From positions 345,657-409,656 of the forward strand of contig NW_001798967.1 of NCBI RefSeq assembly GCF_000165425.1: 64,000 bases of DNA. Direction: 5' to 3'. Shown here in pieces: positions 34,596 to 47,501 of this stretch. The DNA comes from Paramecium tetraurelia. Taxonomy: Eukaryota; Ciliophora; Oligohymenophorea; Peniculida; Parameciidae. Both the position numbers and the translations under genes were made by a program. Numbering within the stretch: the stretch's first letter is position 1; every line of letters starts with the position of its first letter. Below the pieces are notes generated by a model, which did not search any database, was not told the DNA's origin, and was given only the letters and a program-made list of their open reading frames with translations.

Positions 34596-35307
34596 ATGAA
34601 TTACTATATAGAAAGCCAATTGTAAAAGATGAGCTAACTTTTAGAATCAAAGCAATCTGAGATCAATAAATTGAAGGCATAAGTGGAGAAATATTAAAAC
34701 TATGATTAGTAAGAAATGCTATTTATTTCAGATAATTGGAAGAACTAAACTAGTACATCATGTAGTTAAATTACTAATTCGAATAACAAGAATAGACTCA
34801 CAAGGATTAGATTTATTTTATGCAAAGGGAGTTGGCATTTGCCTAAGACGAAATAAAAAATTTGCAAGTATTCATATTCATGTTTTTATTAGAGAACAAG
34901 AGGTTAAACTGAATAACAATAAATAGCTTCACTTCTAAAGGAGTTGTCAGAAATCAAACAAGAGAACAATCAACTTAAGGTAGAATTGTCCAGGTAATAA
35001 CAAAAACCAAGAACGAATTCTATTCAAGAGAACAGTTTTCAAGAAGTTAAAGTAAATTTGTAGAATTAATAAATAGAGACTGTCTCCTCACTTGAGAGTG
35101 CATAATTGCAGTTTTACAAGTCCCTCCTAGAACCTAGTAAAAGAGAGAAGAGTTCCTTCACTTCCTGATGTTAACTCAAATAGATTATCCATCAACAAGA
35201 CTTCGTTTCACAATTTGTCATAAAATCAACCATATTCCAAGAAACCTCCACTTCAATAGATACATAATATCAGTCCTAATAAGTAAGTAGTAATTGTTCG
35301 TCAATGA
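34596..35307 (+). CDS. Coiled-coil protein, 212 residues
   Basis: Introns of 23 nt (GTAAGAAATG...TTCAG), 25 nt (GTATTCATAT...ATTAG) and 25 nt (GTAAATTTGT...ATAG) give an exact multiple of three. The first 125 residues are a heptad-type coiled coil rich in Gln/Glu (ESQLQKMSQLLESKQSEINK, LLKELSEIKQENNQLKVEL). The tail is basic and Ser/Pro-rich (RRVPSLPDVNSNRLSINKTS, NQPYSKKPPLQQIHN). No known domain. It is followed after 53 bp by another coiled-coil gene on the same strand. Confidence 0.75.
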
Positions 35308-35360
35308 TTAAATACAAATATATATATATATGGGGACTTTGAAAATTTAATTTATAATTA

Positions 35361-36703
35361 ATGAGTAGTTTTAATACAAAATTGAATTTCTTATAATAAG
35401 AAATTAAGCTACTTTAAGACGAAAACACAGAGCTTAGACATCTCCTATAATTAAATAAACAAATTATTAAAATCCAAGGAGGATAAGCAAGCACAAACTT
35501 TGTATTTTAATTATTGAATTCAGTCATTACCAAGTGGTCCATAGTTGTCAATTGAAGTTTGCAAGTCTGATGCAAATGATTATCATGACACTTAATTCGT
35601 GATAGCAAATTTGATGGATGAAAATAATAAACTACTATCCATCAATGAAGAATTAAGAAAGTAGAGAGATTAATTGAGAGCTCAAGTTAGTTAAATATAT
35701 TATTTTAGAATCTCCTATTACAACAAATTGAAATTGAAAACTCTTAAAGAATACTCGATATCCAGGCTGAAAAGCATCAGAAATTAATTGATTTCTAAAA
35801 TTAAATTCTAGGAAAAGATAATCAAATCTAAGAATTGAGTGATTAATTGTAGAACATTCTCTCTAGAAAACGTCTCAAAACCAAAATCGTAATTATTTTA
35901 TACTATAGATTAAGTAAATACCTTTGTAAAGTGAGTACCTAATCTTTTAGAATCAACTTGAGACTATGAGCAAAGCTCTGAACTATTACTATTAGGAGAA
36001 TAAACTATTCAGGTAAGAGAATAAAAAGATGTCATTATTGTTGGATTTATTAACCACAGATAAGAATGCAGAAAATAAATTAAATTCAGAATAAAGTCCA
36101 GATATCAATGATTCAAGTTATTTTTTGGAGTCACTCCCAATGAAAGTTAAACAACCTCCTAATCCTAATTAGTTAATCACAGTACCCAAGCTTGATCTTA
36201 ATAAAGCTCGCAAGATCCAATAACTTAATGTTGAGAAACAACAGGAATCTGAAGAATAACACCTTCCCTTAGAATAGTTTCTAACAATTGATAAAAAGAT
36301 TTATCCATAGACAAACGCTCAAACTCCCAGTTAAGGCAGAGGGGGACAATTCATAAGTCCAAATAAATTGTTGATTTAATTGACCTCATTGGCAGACTCA
36401 AATAAAACTTTGAATAAACAACTTAATCAATATAAATAAAAGTTGCAGGATGAATTACTATTAACAAAATCACTTGAGACCAAACTAGATGAATTGTATC
36501 GATATGTTTAAGACCTAGAAAAAACAAATGAAATTTTAATCGCTTCTTAAATAAAACTTACAAATAATCTTTAGAAACTAAAAATTTTCGTTATTACAGG
36601 TAAAAAGGAATAAACAATAAGTAAACATAAATATAATATGTCCATTTAATATAAAGCGGATTTATATTAAAAAACTAAAGATAGAAGTAATTCGATATAC
36701 TGA
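35361..36703 (+). CDS. Coiled-coil protein, 425 residues
   Basis: Introns of 22, 23 and 20 nt; the spliced length is exact. The N-terminal 180 residues form a coiled coil (SSFNTKLNFLQQEIKLLQDE, LMDENNKLLSINEELRKQ). A middle segment with Pro and Ser follows (SLPMKVKQPPNPNQLITVPK), and then another helical stretch (LQDELLLTKSLETKLDELYR). The 20-nt intron (GTAATTATTT...ACTATAG) is among the shortest here. Likely structural or cytoskeletal; no family recognised. Confidence 0.75.
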
Positions 36704-36779
36704 TTTATGATTAATTAATAAAATATATGAAAAAATAAACAAACTAGAAATTAGTTCCTTATAGTCGCATTTCTTATAT

Positions 36780-37650
36780 AAGAGGTGTTTTTAACACTAT
36801 GATCATAAGGAAGAAGTATAAATCATCAGGTTTCGTTAAATTGCTAATAGATCAACAAAAGGTTTTTAGTTATCCAAAATCATATAAAGTTGGTAATCTC
36901 TGATCAATGTTTGCCAAATTGAAAACCTTATAATTAGGTAATTTAAAATATATGATTAGTATTGTTTTCATCATTTGCTATTTTGGATAAATATTTATTC
37001 ATCCATTTATGTGCCATGGTTAGTGTCAAAGTTCATAAAATATAAAACGATATACTATTGGGTGATTTGATATCAGATAAAGCAAAATCCAAGATTGAAA
37101 ATATCAATAACAAAAATAAACAGTATTTTTAAATAAAAAGCAGAATCAAACAAATAAATTTACAATTTGTAAAATTACTATAAGATTTATCGAAATCTAT
37201 GAATAAGTTGACAGAAGATCATTAATTATCCATTAATAATTATATGGAATAAATATCACTTTTTTGAATTATAAAATTTACTATTGTGTCTACAGATTTT
37301 TCATATCCCTCATTATAAACAATGTACACTTAATTGGGAACACACTTTAATATCTGTCATATTTTCATATGATGAGTAATTCATATATGAAATGAAGTTA
37401 TACTCTCATATTGCAGTCTTCATAGTAAGCCCTCTGATTTTAACCTTCCTAAGTAAATTGGAAAACATTAGCATATTTAATATTGCACTATAGACAACAA
37501 ATATTTCGATGAAATCAATTTGATTAAGGCCTTTTCAAAATTAATTCATTATCTAAGGGAGATCATAATGGTAGATAATGCTAAAATATTAAAAATTGAG
37601 ATTTGTAGTAAAGTAACTAGTTGAAAATGGATGTGAGAATGCTTGAGAGG
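36780..37650 (+). pseudogene. Possible decayed or unresolved gene
   Basis: The best coding-like part starts at ATG 37017 and reads VSVKVHKIQNDILLGDLISD, KAKSKIENINNKNKQYF and FVKLLQDLSKSMNKLTEDHQ up to a TGA at about 37264. Upstream (KYKSSGFVKLLIDQQKVFSY) and downstream (LIKAFSKLIHYLREIIMVDN) pieces lie in other frames and could not be joined. No family is recognised. Confidence 0.3.
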
Positions 37651-37749
37651 TTCTTTAACAATACAAAAGTTAATAACTATCTAAATTTTGATAGGTGTCT
37701 CATATATTTGATAAAAATATCTTTATTATTAATAATTAATTATTTAAGA

Positions 37750-40700
37750 ATGGCTTCCTTTAGACCATAGTCTTCATAAGCTATTTCAGTCAGATCACCC
37801 AGTAGAAGTATGTGATTGTTATTATGAGTTAGTTATTCCAATTGCATCCAACATGGGTCATTCTTATGTGATTCCAGCAGCCCAAAATTTACCAACCACA
37901 GTAATAGTAAAAGAGAAAAACCCTGTTTCATATGATAAATCAAAAGAACATGATGATGAGTATAAGGATGAATTGGAGTTGTGGAAGAAAAAATATTTTA
38001 CATTAGAGGCTTAATTGGCTAAATATGATATTGAAAACGAAATAGTACTCAATTAATCTGACTATTTAAGAAAGATGAATTACAATCAAGGATTTTGGGG
38101 TCTCAAGAAGATGCCAAAAAGTTCTAAATTGATATTTCCAAAGTTCAGGCGGATATGGACAAATAAAGAGGAGAAATGAATGATTTAGTAATTGAAAATC
38201 AAAAACTACTGAATTAATAAGTAGAAGTGGAAAGATTGAAAAAATTAGTTGGTGAAAGGGAGGATACAATAGGCTAAGTATTAATTTTTTCTAATTAATA
38301 GTTGTCACAAAAATGTAGAGAATACTAAGAATAGTTATAGGAATTGGAAGCATTTCAATAAGCATTGCAAGATATGCACAATCAAAATGAAGGTAAAGAA
38401 AGGATGATTGAATAATGGAAACTAAAATATATAGAAAATGATTAAAAGAAGCAAAAGGAAATAGATGAGTTAAAATAAAAGTTAGCTGAATACAATCCAA
38501 CAGAAGTACAATTTCTAAAAGCTCAATTGGATAGAGAAAAATAAGAGTGGTAGAATAGCTAAAAGAAACTCTAACAGGATTTAACTGATGCTCTTAAACA
38601 ACTAGATTAATGCAAAATTAAATATAATGTAAGAGTTTTTCTCTAAAATAGAATCTTGATATGCAACATTAACAACTCTCATCAGCATAAAAGGAATCTG
38701 TTGCAAGAATAGATGCCTTAAATCAGGAATAAAATAAACTCACTGTTTAAGTTCATAATTTGAATGATGATAAACAAAAGCTATAAATAGAGTTGGAAGC
38801 CACAAAAGGATAATTAAAATTACATTAGGGTTTGATTGGAGAGTTAGATAGATTGAAGAGGTTGTTAACCGATAAAAGTGCAGAACTTTAATAACTATAA
38901 CAATAATCACAATAAAAGGATATTGATCTTAATAATGCAGATTTAACTATTTAAGAATAAAACCAAAAAATTAAATCATTATCCTTATTGTAGTAAGAAA
39001 ATTAAAGATTGCAATAGGAATTAGATTAGCAACATAGATAAAATGAATAGTTGCATTAATAGAATGCTGAATTATTGAAAAATCTAGACAAATTTAAGCT
39101 ATTAGAAGAAGAGAAAATGCAATTAGAAAATAAAGTAAGTATGTTGGCAGCAGAAATAGAAAGATTAAAAGTTTAATTGAAATAGAAGAATGATAAAATT
39201 TTATAAGAACAAGAAGAATTGAAAAGACTCTAAGAATAATTGAATGAAATAGATGAATTATAAAAGTAGAATGAAGATTTAATACGTTAATTAGAATAAG
39301 CAAATAGTACAATTAATGAATTAGAGAAGAAATTACAAGCAATTACGGAACTTGAATAAAAGCTCTAGGATGCTAATAATAAAATATATGATTTAGAAAA
39401 TAAGGTAGCAATGTTGAGTGCTGAATCTCAAAGATTAAGATATCTAAATGATTAAAAGACTGAATAATTAAAAGCAGCTGAGCAATAATTATCAGATCTC
39501 AATTTACTTAAAGAACAACTACACTAATTATAGAGTAAATACGATGCACAATAATAAATGAATTAGAACTATTAAGCTGAATTAGAAAAACTAAGAGGAC
39601 AATCAACTTAATAAGATACCAATATTGCAGAATTGAGAAGACAATTAGATGAACAAAAAGCTTAAAATATAGTACATAAGCAAGCTAATTCAGAACAAGT
39701 TATTTCAGATTTATAATAATAATTAAGTTCATTGTAATAAAGTTATAAGAAGGTATCTGAATCCAATTTAGCCAATGAAGAGGACCCAACTTTGGATTTA
39801 TAAAATAGATTAACTTTATTGAAACAAGAAAATCAGAGGTTGAATTAAACAATTGTATAAAAGAATTAAGAGGTCTTAAATCATTAATAATAAAATCAAT
39901 AATTACAAAAAGACTTGTTATCCTCTGATACTTTGAAGGTGTAAATTCAACAATTACATGAATCAAATTCAGTGTTGTAAGAACAACTATAGAATGAGAA
40001 ATAAGGCCGAAAGGATTTAGAGGAGAAGATTTAATAATCAGAATAAGAGAAATACGATCTATAAAGTAAATGTGCCATGCTTTCAACACACATCGAAGGT
40101 ATGAAGTATAAACTTGAAAAAATGGAAAACGTTGATGAACTGAAAAAGATCATATAAGATCAATAAGCCTAATTGGCTGAGATGGATGCCTTAAAATTAG
40201 AAATTGAAAGTCTTAATGACAGAATAGCTGAATTAGAAAAAGAATTAAAATTGTGGAAATAAAAACATGAATAATTGGATTAACAATATCAATAGTTACT
40301 TCATGTGAAGGAATAAATGGAAAATAAATTAGCTATGCTTTCATCAGAAATTGAAAGATTAAAAGTACTCAACTAAAAGAAGTAAGGGGAAATTGATCAA
40401 CAAAACTAAGAAGTTAATGAAAATGGATTAAGAATTAAACGATTTACATAATCAACTAGAAGATATTAATGAATTAAAAACTTAATTGAGTTCGCTTGAA
40501 AACCAATTATAATAATTAACTGATGAAAATTAAAATAAATCAGCTGAAATTACTCAACTTAAATAACAAATTGCTGAAATAGAAGGATTACTAGTCAATT
40601 AAGAGGATCTTTAGAATTAAATTAAGAAATTAGAAAAGGAGTCACAATCAAAAGATGAAATAATAGAATAGTTTAAATAAAAGATTACATAATTAGAGAG

Positions 40701-41131
40701 TAAGATTGCAGAACTTGAAGACATCAAAGTATTTATATTCTATAATATTATCAGTATAAATATGAAGATAAAATGGCTTTATTAAGTAGTGAAGTTAAGA
40801 GATATGAGTTTAAAGCTAAGAAATTGGAAGATAAGTCTAACGAACTATAAATCTCAGTTGAGCAATTAACTCATGATTTGAATGAAGCAGATTCAAAAAT
40901 TGTTGAATTAGAAAAGGTATAATTCTATAGTTGAATATTTTTTAGGATTTAGGCTAATGGAAGTTTGAATATTCCAAATTAAACAGTCTTCAATATAAAA
41001 TAGATGAATACAGTTTCTTATTAGTAGTTTCATTTGCTGAAATTGAAGCTTTAAGATCATAAAACTCCTCATTAAATGAATAATTAGATAATCATTAAAA
41101 AACAAAAGTGGCCCTTGCATTAGCATAATGA
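37750..41131 (+). CDS. Long coiled-coil protein with recurring MLSxEIERL motif
   Basis: About 1,058 residues. Introns of 31, 26, 24, 23, 26 and 29 nt are clear. One more frame shift near 40370-40420 needs either a 46-nt intron (GTACTCAACT...AACTAAG) or a 1-nt indel; with the 46-nt intron the total is exact. Apart from a short head the whole protein is coiled coil, rich in Gln, Glu, Lys and Leu. A motif recurs at irregular distances: ENKVSMLAAEIERLK (39118), ENKVAMLSAESQRLR (39396), SKCAMLSTHIEGMK (40070), ENKLAMLSSEIERLK (40321) and DKMALLSSEVKRYE (40768). Such proteins in ciliates are typically cortical or basal-body fibre components. No motor or nucleotide-binding domain is present. Confidence 0.8.
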
Positions 41132-41283
41132 GAGTTATAATAATAAATAAATAATTTATATTTTATAATTTGATATTCAACAGTATTTGTTTAGTTGTGG
41201 ATAAAAAAAAAAAGAGTAGAATTAAATATTAATAGGTATATATTAAAATAATATTTTGTAATTTAAAAATTATTAAAGCTTTC

Positions 41284-44200
41284 TCACTCTGTCTACTAGA
41301 ACTTATCATAAAACATCGAACAAAAAAATTCAAACATTTATTGCTTTGATGGTTAATTTGATGAATGGATTGGACTTGTAGGGTAGGAACTAGAATTCTT
41401 GTAAGGCATCTAATTATTATTCCTTTAATCTTAATAAGGGTAAGGCTAAGCATGCATATTGGATGGCCCCTGATTGTGATTAAAGCTTTAATTATTAGAA
41501 TATTATTCATGATAAGGATTAAATTTTCTTTGCTTTTTTATGTGAGGTTCTTAGTGATTCTAATAATTTTATTTTTACCTATAAAACCCTTATTGACGAT
41601 GAGGGGACTGGTTTCTAAATTTATTATCCCTTGGTTTTTAATTATTATAGAATTATTGTTATTATGGATGCTAATATTATTATTATTATTAAAATGGTTA
41701 TTATTATTGTTATGATTCATATTATTACTACTAAAATTGCTATGGGTATTATTATTATTATTATTACTACTATTACTTCCTATAATTATTTTATTTTATG
41801 CTTGGAGATTGTACTTATTCAAGATCATATTAGACAGGATTGACAATTGATTTTTAAATGTTTTTCTAAATGGTCTAGTCTTTTTTAGTTAAAAATTCTT
41901 AAATTCCATACTATTCTAAGGGAAATGCATAACTGTTTTATCTTTATTACTATTGATTTTATTGGGCATTAACTTATTCATTGGAATTTTAGTTTCTTTA
42001 GTGTCTATCATTTTATTTCTAGTTTTGCTAATGGAATTATTAATTATTTTATGAATCCCATTGTTTGTTTTATTGAGAGTGGGGCATCATTGATTTTTCA
42101 TGGCCTTAATTGTATTATTAAGATCTATTTCCAAATGATTAACTTTCCTATATTTTTTATTGATTTTACTAATTATAATTCTAATTATGGTTCTAATTAT
42201 GATGTTTAAATTTTGCATCTGTATTGCCATATTATTAATCTTAAACTTATCTATCAAATGGTTTAGTTTTTTAATTTTGTTCTTAAATTTAATTATCATT
42301 TTTATAATTTTAATAAGATTATTAGTAGTTTTATTAATATTTCTTATGTTGATGATGGTGATGATGATGTTGATGCTAGTGTTGATATTATTATTATTCC
42401 TTTAATTCTCTTTCTTTAATTTCTTTTTATATAGCTTGTTATTAAAGGTACTCTTATTCTTTCTAAAATTCAATTTCTTCAGATCTCAATTTCTGTAGCC
42501 TTATTTCAGCTTTTTTGATATTCTCTTAATGAATCCTCTCTTTTTCCTTCTTCTTCTATTCCTCCTTTAATCTCTCTTTAGCTTCTTTTTCTGCTTACAT
42601 TTATTTGAGAATATCTTGACCACTTTTCCTTTCGCTACTCTTTCTTCTCTTATTATCTTTACTCTTCTCTTTTCTTTTAGATTATTATGAACTTTTAGCT
42701 CTTTTCTTTTCTTTACTATCCTTTTTAGACCTAGTTTTTGAATTTTCACTCCTTTCTTTTTAATGTTATCTCTTATTATTTTTATTTTTTTATTTATCTT
42801 TAACATCAATATCTGATTCTGAGAGTTTTTTGTCTCTAGATTTTTATTCTTCTTCCCTTTGTTCTTTGGTGTTAGGTTTCTCCACATTTTTTTCTGGTTC
42901 TTTTTAGATATCCTTATTCTTTTATTGATTAATTTATTCTCTGGACTCTTTTTATTTTTTATTGGCTTAGGTTTCACCAAACTATATGCTACTTTAATCA
43001 CTGATCAAAATTGATGATGAACTTACTATTGAATCTGGACTATCAATATCATTATTATCTTGAAATAGATTATCAATATCATCATTCATTTAGTTGTTAC
43101 CTTATTAAAAGGTTGAACAAACATTGTTTTAATTTTAAATTTTAATGCCTTCCCCTTTTTATTGTTGAAAAGTTGGCTATTGTGGTTTGGAAATGATTTC
43201 ATCATTTGAAGATTCAATGCATATAATATTTGATTTATTAGAATGACTCTGTTATTATTAAGTTTCTTATAATTTAAGCTATTTATCAACATTTTCTGGT
43301 TATATTTCCTTTGATTTAGTAATTTCTGAATTCAATCTATTTGAAGCTGTTTTAATTATTTTAGATGATTAGCCCTTTTTGTTGATATCTCCTTGAGAAC
43401 TCTTAAATATCTCATTATCAATATCAATTATTTAATAAGGAGTTACTTCTTAAATCTCATTTTACAGTAATTAATTTTGGTTAATAAAGGTATCATCATC
43501 TGCCCTAGAAGTAAAATGATTGCTTTCCTTATTGATATAATCTAAATGATCTTGTTATTTATGAATTTAAGGCTATTAAAAGTCCTATGGGTTCTTAATT
43601 GAATTTTTCTAATTTTAATTTAGATTATTGTCATCAATTAATTTAGTATAATCAAATTTCTCTGGAGAAGAACTAATATGAATTATTTTCTATCCATCAG
43701 AATTTTAATTATCCACCAATATATTTGTTTTTTCTTGATCTGGTGCTCTATGAAGTCTAGTAAGAGTTGTTTCAATTTCAGTAACATTTTTCCTTGTTTT
43801 GATAGCCCATCTTTTCATTAATATAGGTAATTTTTCAAACAATATCAACTCAAGTTCTTTATCACTCATTGCTTTATGGCATCTATCTTAGAATTTAGAC
43901 CACCAATAATTCTATTAACACTTCTCTTTTAACAAATCATACAATTTAATTAATTCTGTATCTTGAGAAAAGTCAAATTCTTATTGTTCTTTATCACTTA
44001 GGGTATCACTTAACTAATTGATTTTATCTGATTCATTGTTAAAATTATTATTTGCTAATATTTATTCTGTATTATTTATTTTCTCAGACATTTCAGTAAT
44101 TTATTCTTTTTGTTTTGGATTAGATTTGGATTTAGAAGAAGGGAGGTTTTGTTATTGTTGAACCTTATCTGATTGCATTGTAGCCATCCCAGGTACTAAA

Positions 44201-45127
44201 TAAAATAAAAGAAAAAATACATTTTTAATCTGGTAAATCATCTTTAAAAACAGATTCCAATGAAATTTTTTGTTGTTCTGAAAAATAAGATCCCTTTGGG
44301 TTGTCTATATTATTTTGGTGCTTCTAATTTTGTATTACCTATTATTATGCTTATTATTATCTATTTGATTCATTTTATTGTTACTATTAGAGTGTTTTAT
44401 CCTCTATCTCTATTGATGATATGAGTGTTTTTTCTTTATTTATTTACTACTATTATATAACTTCTAAATTTTGCTTTTAGGCTTGCTCTGTATTTATCAT
44501 TGGATTTATTGAATCTTGATTAGACTTGACTTCTTCAGGACTCTTTTAATCTAATTAAACCTCAGAGACTTGATTTCTATTTATTTAATATTAATTTTCT
44601 TGTTTTTAATTCTTATGAAATCTACCTTTCTTTTTATTCTACGATGTCTAATTTTAATTAGATTACAATTCTCCTTATAAATTAAACTCTTGAGTTACTT
44701 ACCCATTTTGTAGTTTGAGTAAATATTAATCATAAGAACTGATGATTTTTTGAAATAAGCCTTCTAGGAACTTAAATTCTCCTAAAATGTATTGATGCAT
44801 AATCATTTACACTGGTTCTACCTTCATCTACTCAATATACCATAAGGCTGCAGGATTATTCATAAAATCATTGAAAAGTTTTGTCTAGTTAAAATCTTTT
44901 GATGCCAAGATTTGGAGCAATCTAAAAATATCATTTTTGTTATGGATGATAAGCAATAAAGCTAGAGTCTTTAACAACTTTGGTAATTTCTCCTTTACAT
45001 CTATTCTATTTTGCTACTATTCTTGCTTGATATAATCCAAAATTATAGCAACATCATACTATTATGGTTTAATGAGACTATAGGTTCTACAGTCATAAAT
45101 GCTCGTGTTATCAATCCAAAAAATCAT
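41284..45127 (-). CDS. Large Gln/Asn-rich low-complexity protein
   Basis: 1,272 residues with a single 25-nt intron (GTATTTTTTC...TATTTAG, about 44196-44220); the length is exact. The N-terminal 170 residues look like a folded helical domain (IDVKEKLPKLLKTLALLLII, LFNDFMNNPAALWYIEQMK), and a second helical block follows the intron (CHKAMSDKELELILFEKLPI, LMKRWAIKTRKNVTEIETTL). The middle is Lys/Glu-rich (KKDSKEKKRAKSS-type). The C-terminal 400 residues are Gln/Asn/His-rich with runs of up to about nine Gln encoded mostly by TAA. The end FEFFCSMFYDKFQQTE is again ordered. The helical N-terminus plus basic middle resembles IWS1/TFIIS-type transcription regulators, which is a guess. Many standard-code frames here are shadows. 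Confidence 0.75.
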
Positions 45128-45598
45128 TATTATATTTTTATAAATTTATATTCAAGAATCTTAAGACATTAAAAAATCATTGAATTTATTAAGTTTTAAA
45201 TTTGAAATTTAAGACTCTCACAATCATTTAATTAAAGCATTTCTTTTTAATAAATATTTAATTTCCTTTACTGTTCATTATAAAATAATTATTGATATCA
45301 ATATGAGAGTATGAAATCCCAATGCTCATAGAAAGCAACAAGAATAATCTATTTAGTGCTGGATCCTACTATTAATTCTATATTTTAATGTATTTTTAAC
45401 TTTTTCTATGAATTCTGTATTCTCTCTTATTAAACAAAAGTTAATCGATAATGAACTCATAAGAATTTTTAGAATTATTAGACTGAAATCTTATTGATAT
45501 TATTTGGTGATTGAGATTAATTAATTTTAGTAAGATGTTTTATTGTAATTCATTTATGAACTGCTAAATTTAAGTATTAAATAAAATTTTATTAAAAA
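45128..45598. other. Divergent intergenic region
   Basis: 470 bp between the divergent Gln-rich protein and pseudokinase genes. Nothing recognised beyond A+T-rich sequence. Confidence 0.45.
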
Positions 45599-47147
45599 AT
45601 GGGAAACAAAGTATATATCATAAAATCGGCAGACAAATCATTTTTCAATTAGAATCAATCACTAGAAGATTAATTTGAAAGTGTGGGAGGGTAATCTTTC
45701 CCACACATTGATCGTGTTGAACTTTATAGATTAAAAAATGAGAATACAAAATATGCAACCATCTTTGAAAAAAGACATTCGAATACAGCAACTGACGATG
45801 AAGGGCCATTGTTAGAACTTCATGAATAGCTAATGCTTCTAAAGCACCATCATTTGGTTAAATATTATGGTTTATGCATTGACCCCAACCTCACTACAAA
45901 TTAACAAATAAGCAGATGGTTTTATGAAGCAGTTTATAAGACCTTGAAATAGGTTTGTGGACATCATTTTTCAAATAAGAGTTATATTCCAGAAAGGTAA
46001 TTATGGAAGAGTCTTCATGAAATATTATTAGCCTTACATTTTCTTGATGCAAGATAGAAATGGCATACTCACATTCAACCTGATTCAATTTATTTAGACA
46101 AAAACGATACTATCAAACTGATTCCCAAGGGGGTTCTAAGACTTATGAGTGGATATCAAATAGTACTCACAGGAAAAGGATAAGCCTTATTATCACCTTA
46201 ACAGATGGAAGGTTTAAAATAAAAGTTGGAAATTCCAATTCATGATATTCAAAAGTCTGATGTTTTTTCATTAGGAATGACATTCTTGGAGTTGATGACA
46301 CTCAAGGATAGCTTTGAGTGCTATAATTATGATCTTCATAATCCATACATAAAAGAACAAGTATTGTAGGAGAGACAACTAGAAATTCAAAATATTGGAT
46401 ATTCTACTGATCTAGTGAGGATTGTCCTGACAATGTTATAGTATGAAGAGATAGATAGACCCACTTTTATGGAATTATTAGTATTATTTCACTTATATAT
46501 AGAACTCCCATGAAGTTACTTAAAATCTAGCGAACTTTAAAAATAATCCATTGCAACCAACTACTCACACTCCTAAACAAGACCTAAAGATTTTTTAAAA
46601 TAGATTTCCATCTGATTCCTCTAGTTTGAATATAGTTTAGCCAAGCATCCCTATCACCAATAATCAATAATAAATACAATCCTCTCCTATTAGAATATAA
46701 TCACAAGTGGTTCCTCCTCAGTATTTACCTGTCAATAATCCTAAGTAACAAGAAGCGGATCGTCAAAGATAAGAACAAATTTTAAGAGAATAACAGATAC
46801 AATAACATTTATAATTATAATTAAGATAATAACAATAACTATTACAACAATAGGAATAATAGTAGCAATAGTAATAGCTGTTAATTTAATAACAATAGCA
46901 ATAAATACTTCTATATTAATAATAATTAGATAAGTTAAAGAACTTAGCACCTTAACCAAAAATCAAGGAACAAAAAGCACCAAACTTACAGGATTACATG
47001 ATACATCCATTACCTACTCCACCAATTGTATTGGATCCTAATGCACGAAATTCAACTATCGACGAATTCTAGGAAAGCCAAGAACTAAATAATAGAATAA
47101 ATTCTGCTTTAGCTTTATCGAGATAAGCAATTAATAAATATAAATGA
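45599..47147 (+). CDS. Pseudokinase with N-myristoylation signal
   Basis: 508 residues with one 22-nt intron (GTATTATTTC...ATATAG), exact. It begins MGNKVY, a likely myristoylation site. Residues 25-300 follow the protein-kinase fold: N-lobe start, FEKRHSN with a possible beta-3 Lys, a C-helix stretch (LLELHEQLMLLKHHHLVKYY), the E helix LHEILLALHFLDARQKWHTH, then IQPDSIYLD where HRD-x-K-x-x-N should be, and LIPKG where DFG should be. The APE position reads LSPQQ. The subdomain IX block KSDVFSLGMTFLELMTL is well kept. Catalytic Asp, Asn and DFG-Asp are missing, so it is a pseudokinase. The tail is Gln-rich (about 40 Gln in 60 residues) and ends with a short acidic helix. Confidence 0.85.
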
Positions 47148-47501
47148 TTATCTAATGTATTTTATTTAGAAATATACAACTTTAATTAATTTATTGTCTC
47201 TAATTTGATTGATTGCAATCCTAAATTTAAAAAAGGAAACAATCATCCTCTTATTTATAATCTTAGAATTCGTAAAATATTTCTATTATTTTTATTTATA
47301 AATAACCAGAGATATTCAACATAAAATGCTTTCATTAAGTTTATAATGACTTTTTAATGGTTAATAAATGTGTAACTAACCATCCATCCAAAATTTAAAT
47401 GAAATTAGTTGTATAAAGATATAAGATAAATTATTTAACCAATTAAGTAATAAATCCTAAAAAGAAATGAAATAATATTATTTTTAAAGTCATTTATAAT
47501 A
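47148..47501. other. Convergent intergenic region
   Basis: About 350 bp between convergent genes; A+T-rich and presumably holds both 3' ends. No gene seen. Confidence 0.5.

Noticed and set aside
41229-42405. Many hydrophobic plus-strand and minus-strand standard-code open frames
   Set aside because: They are shadows of the Gln/Asn-rich minus-strand gene at 41284-45127; the hydrophobic Ile/Leu runs are the reverse reading of TAA-coded Gln.
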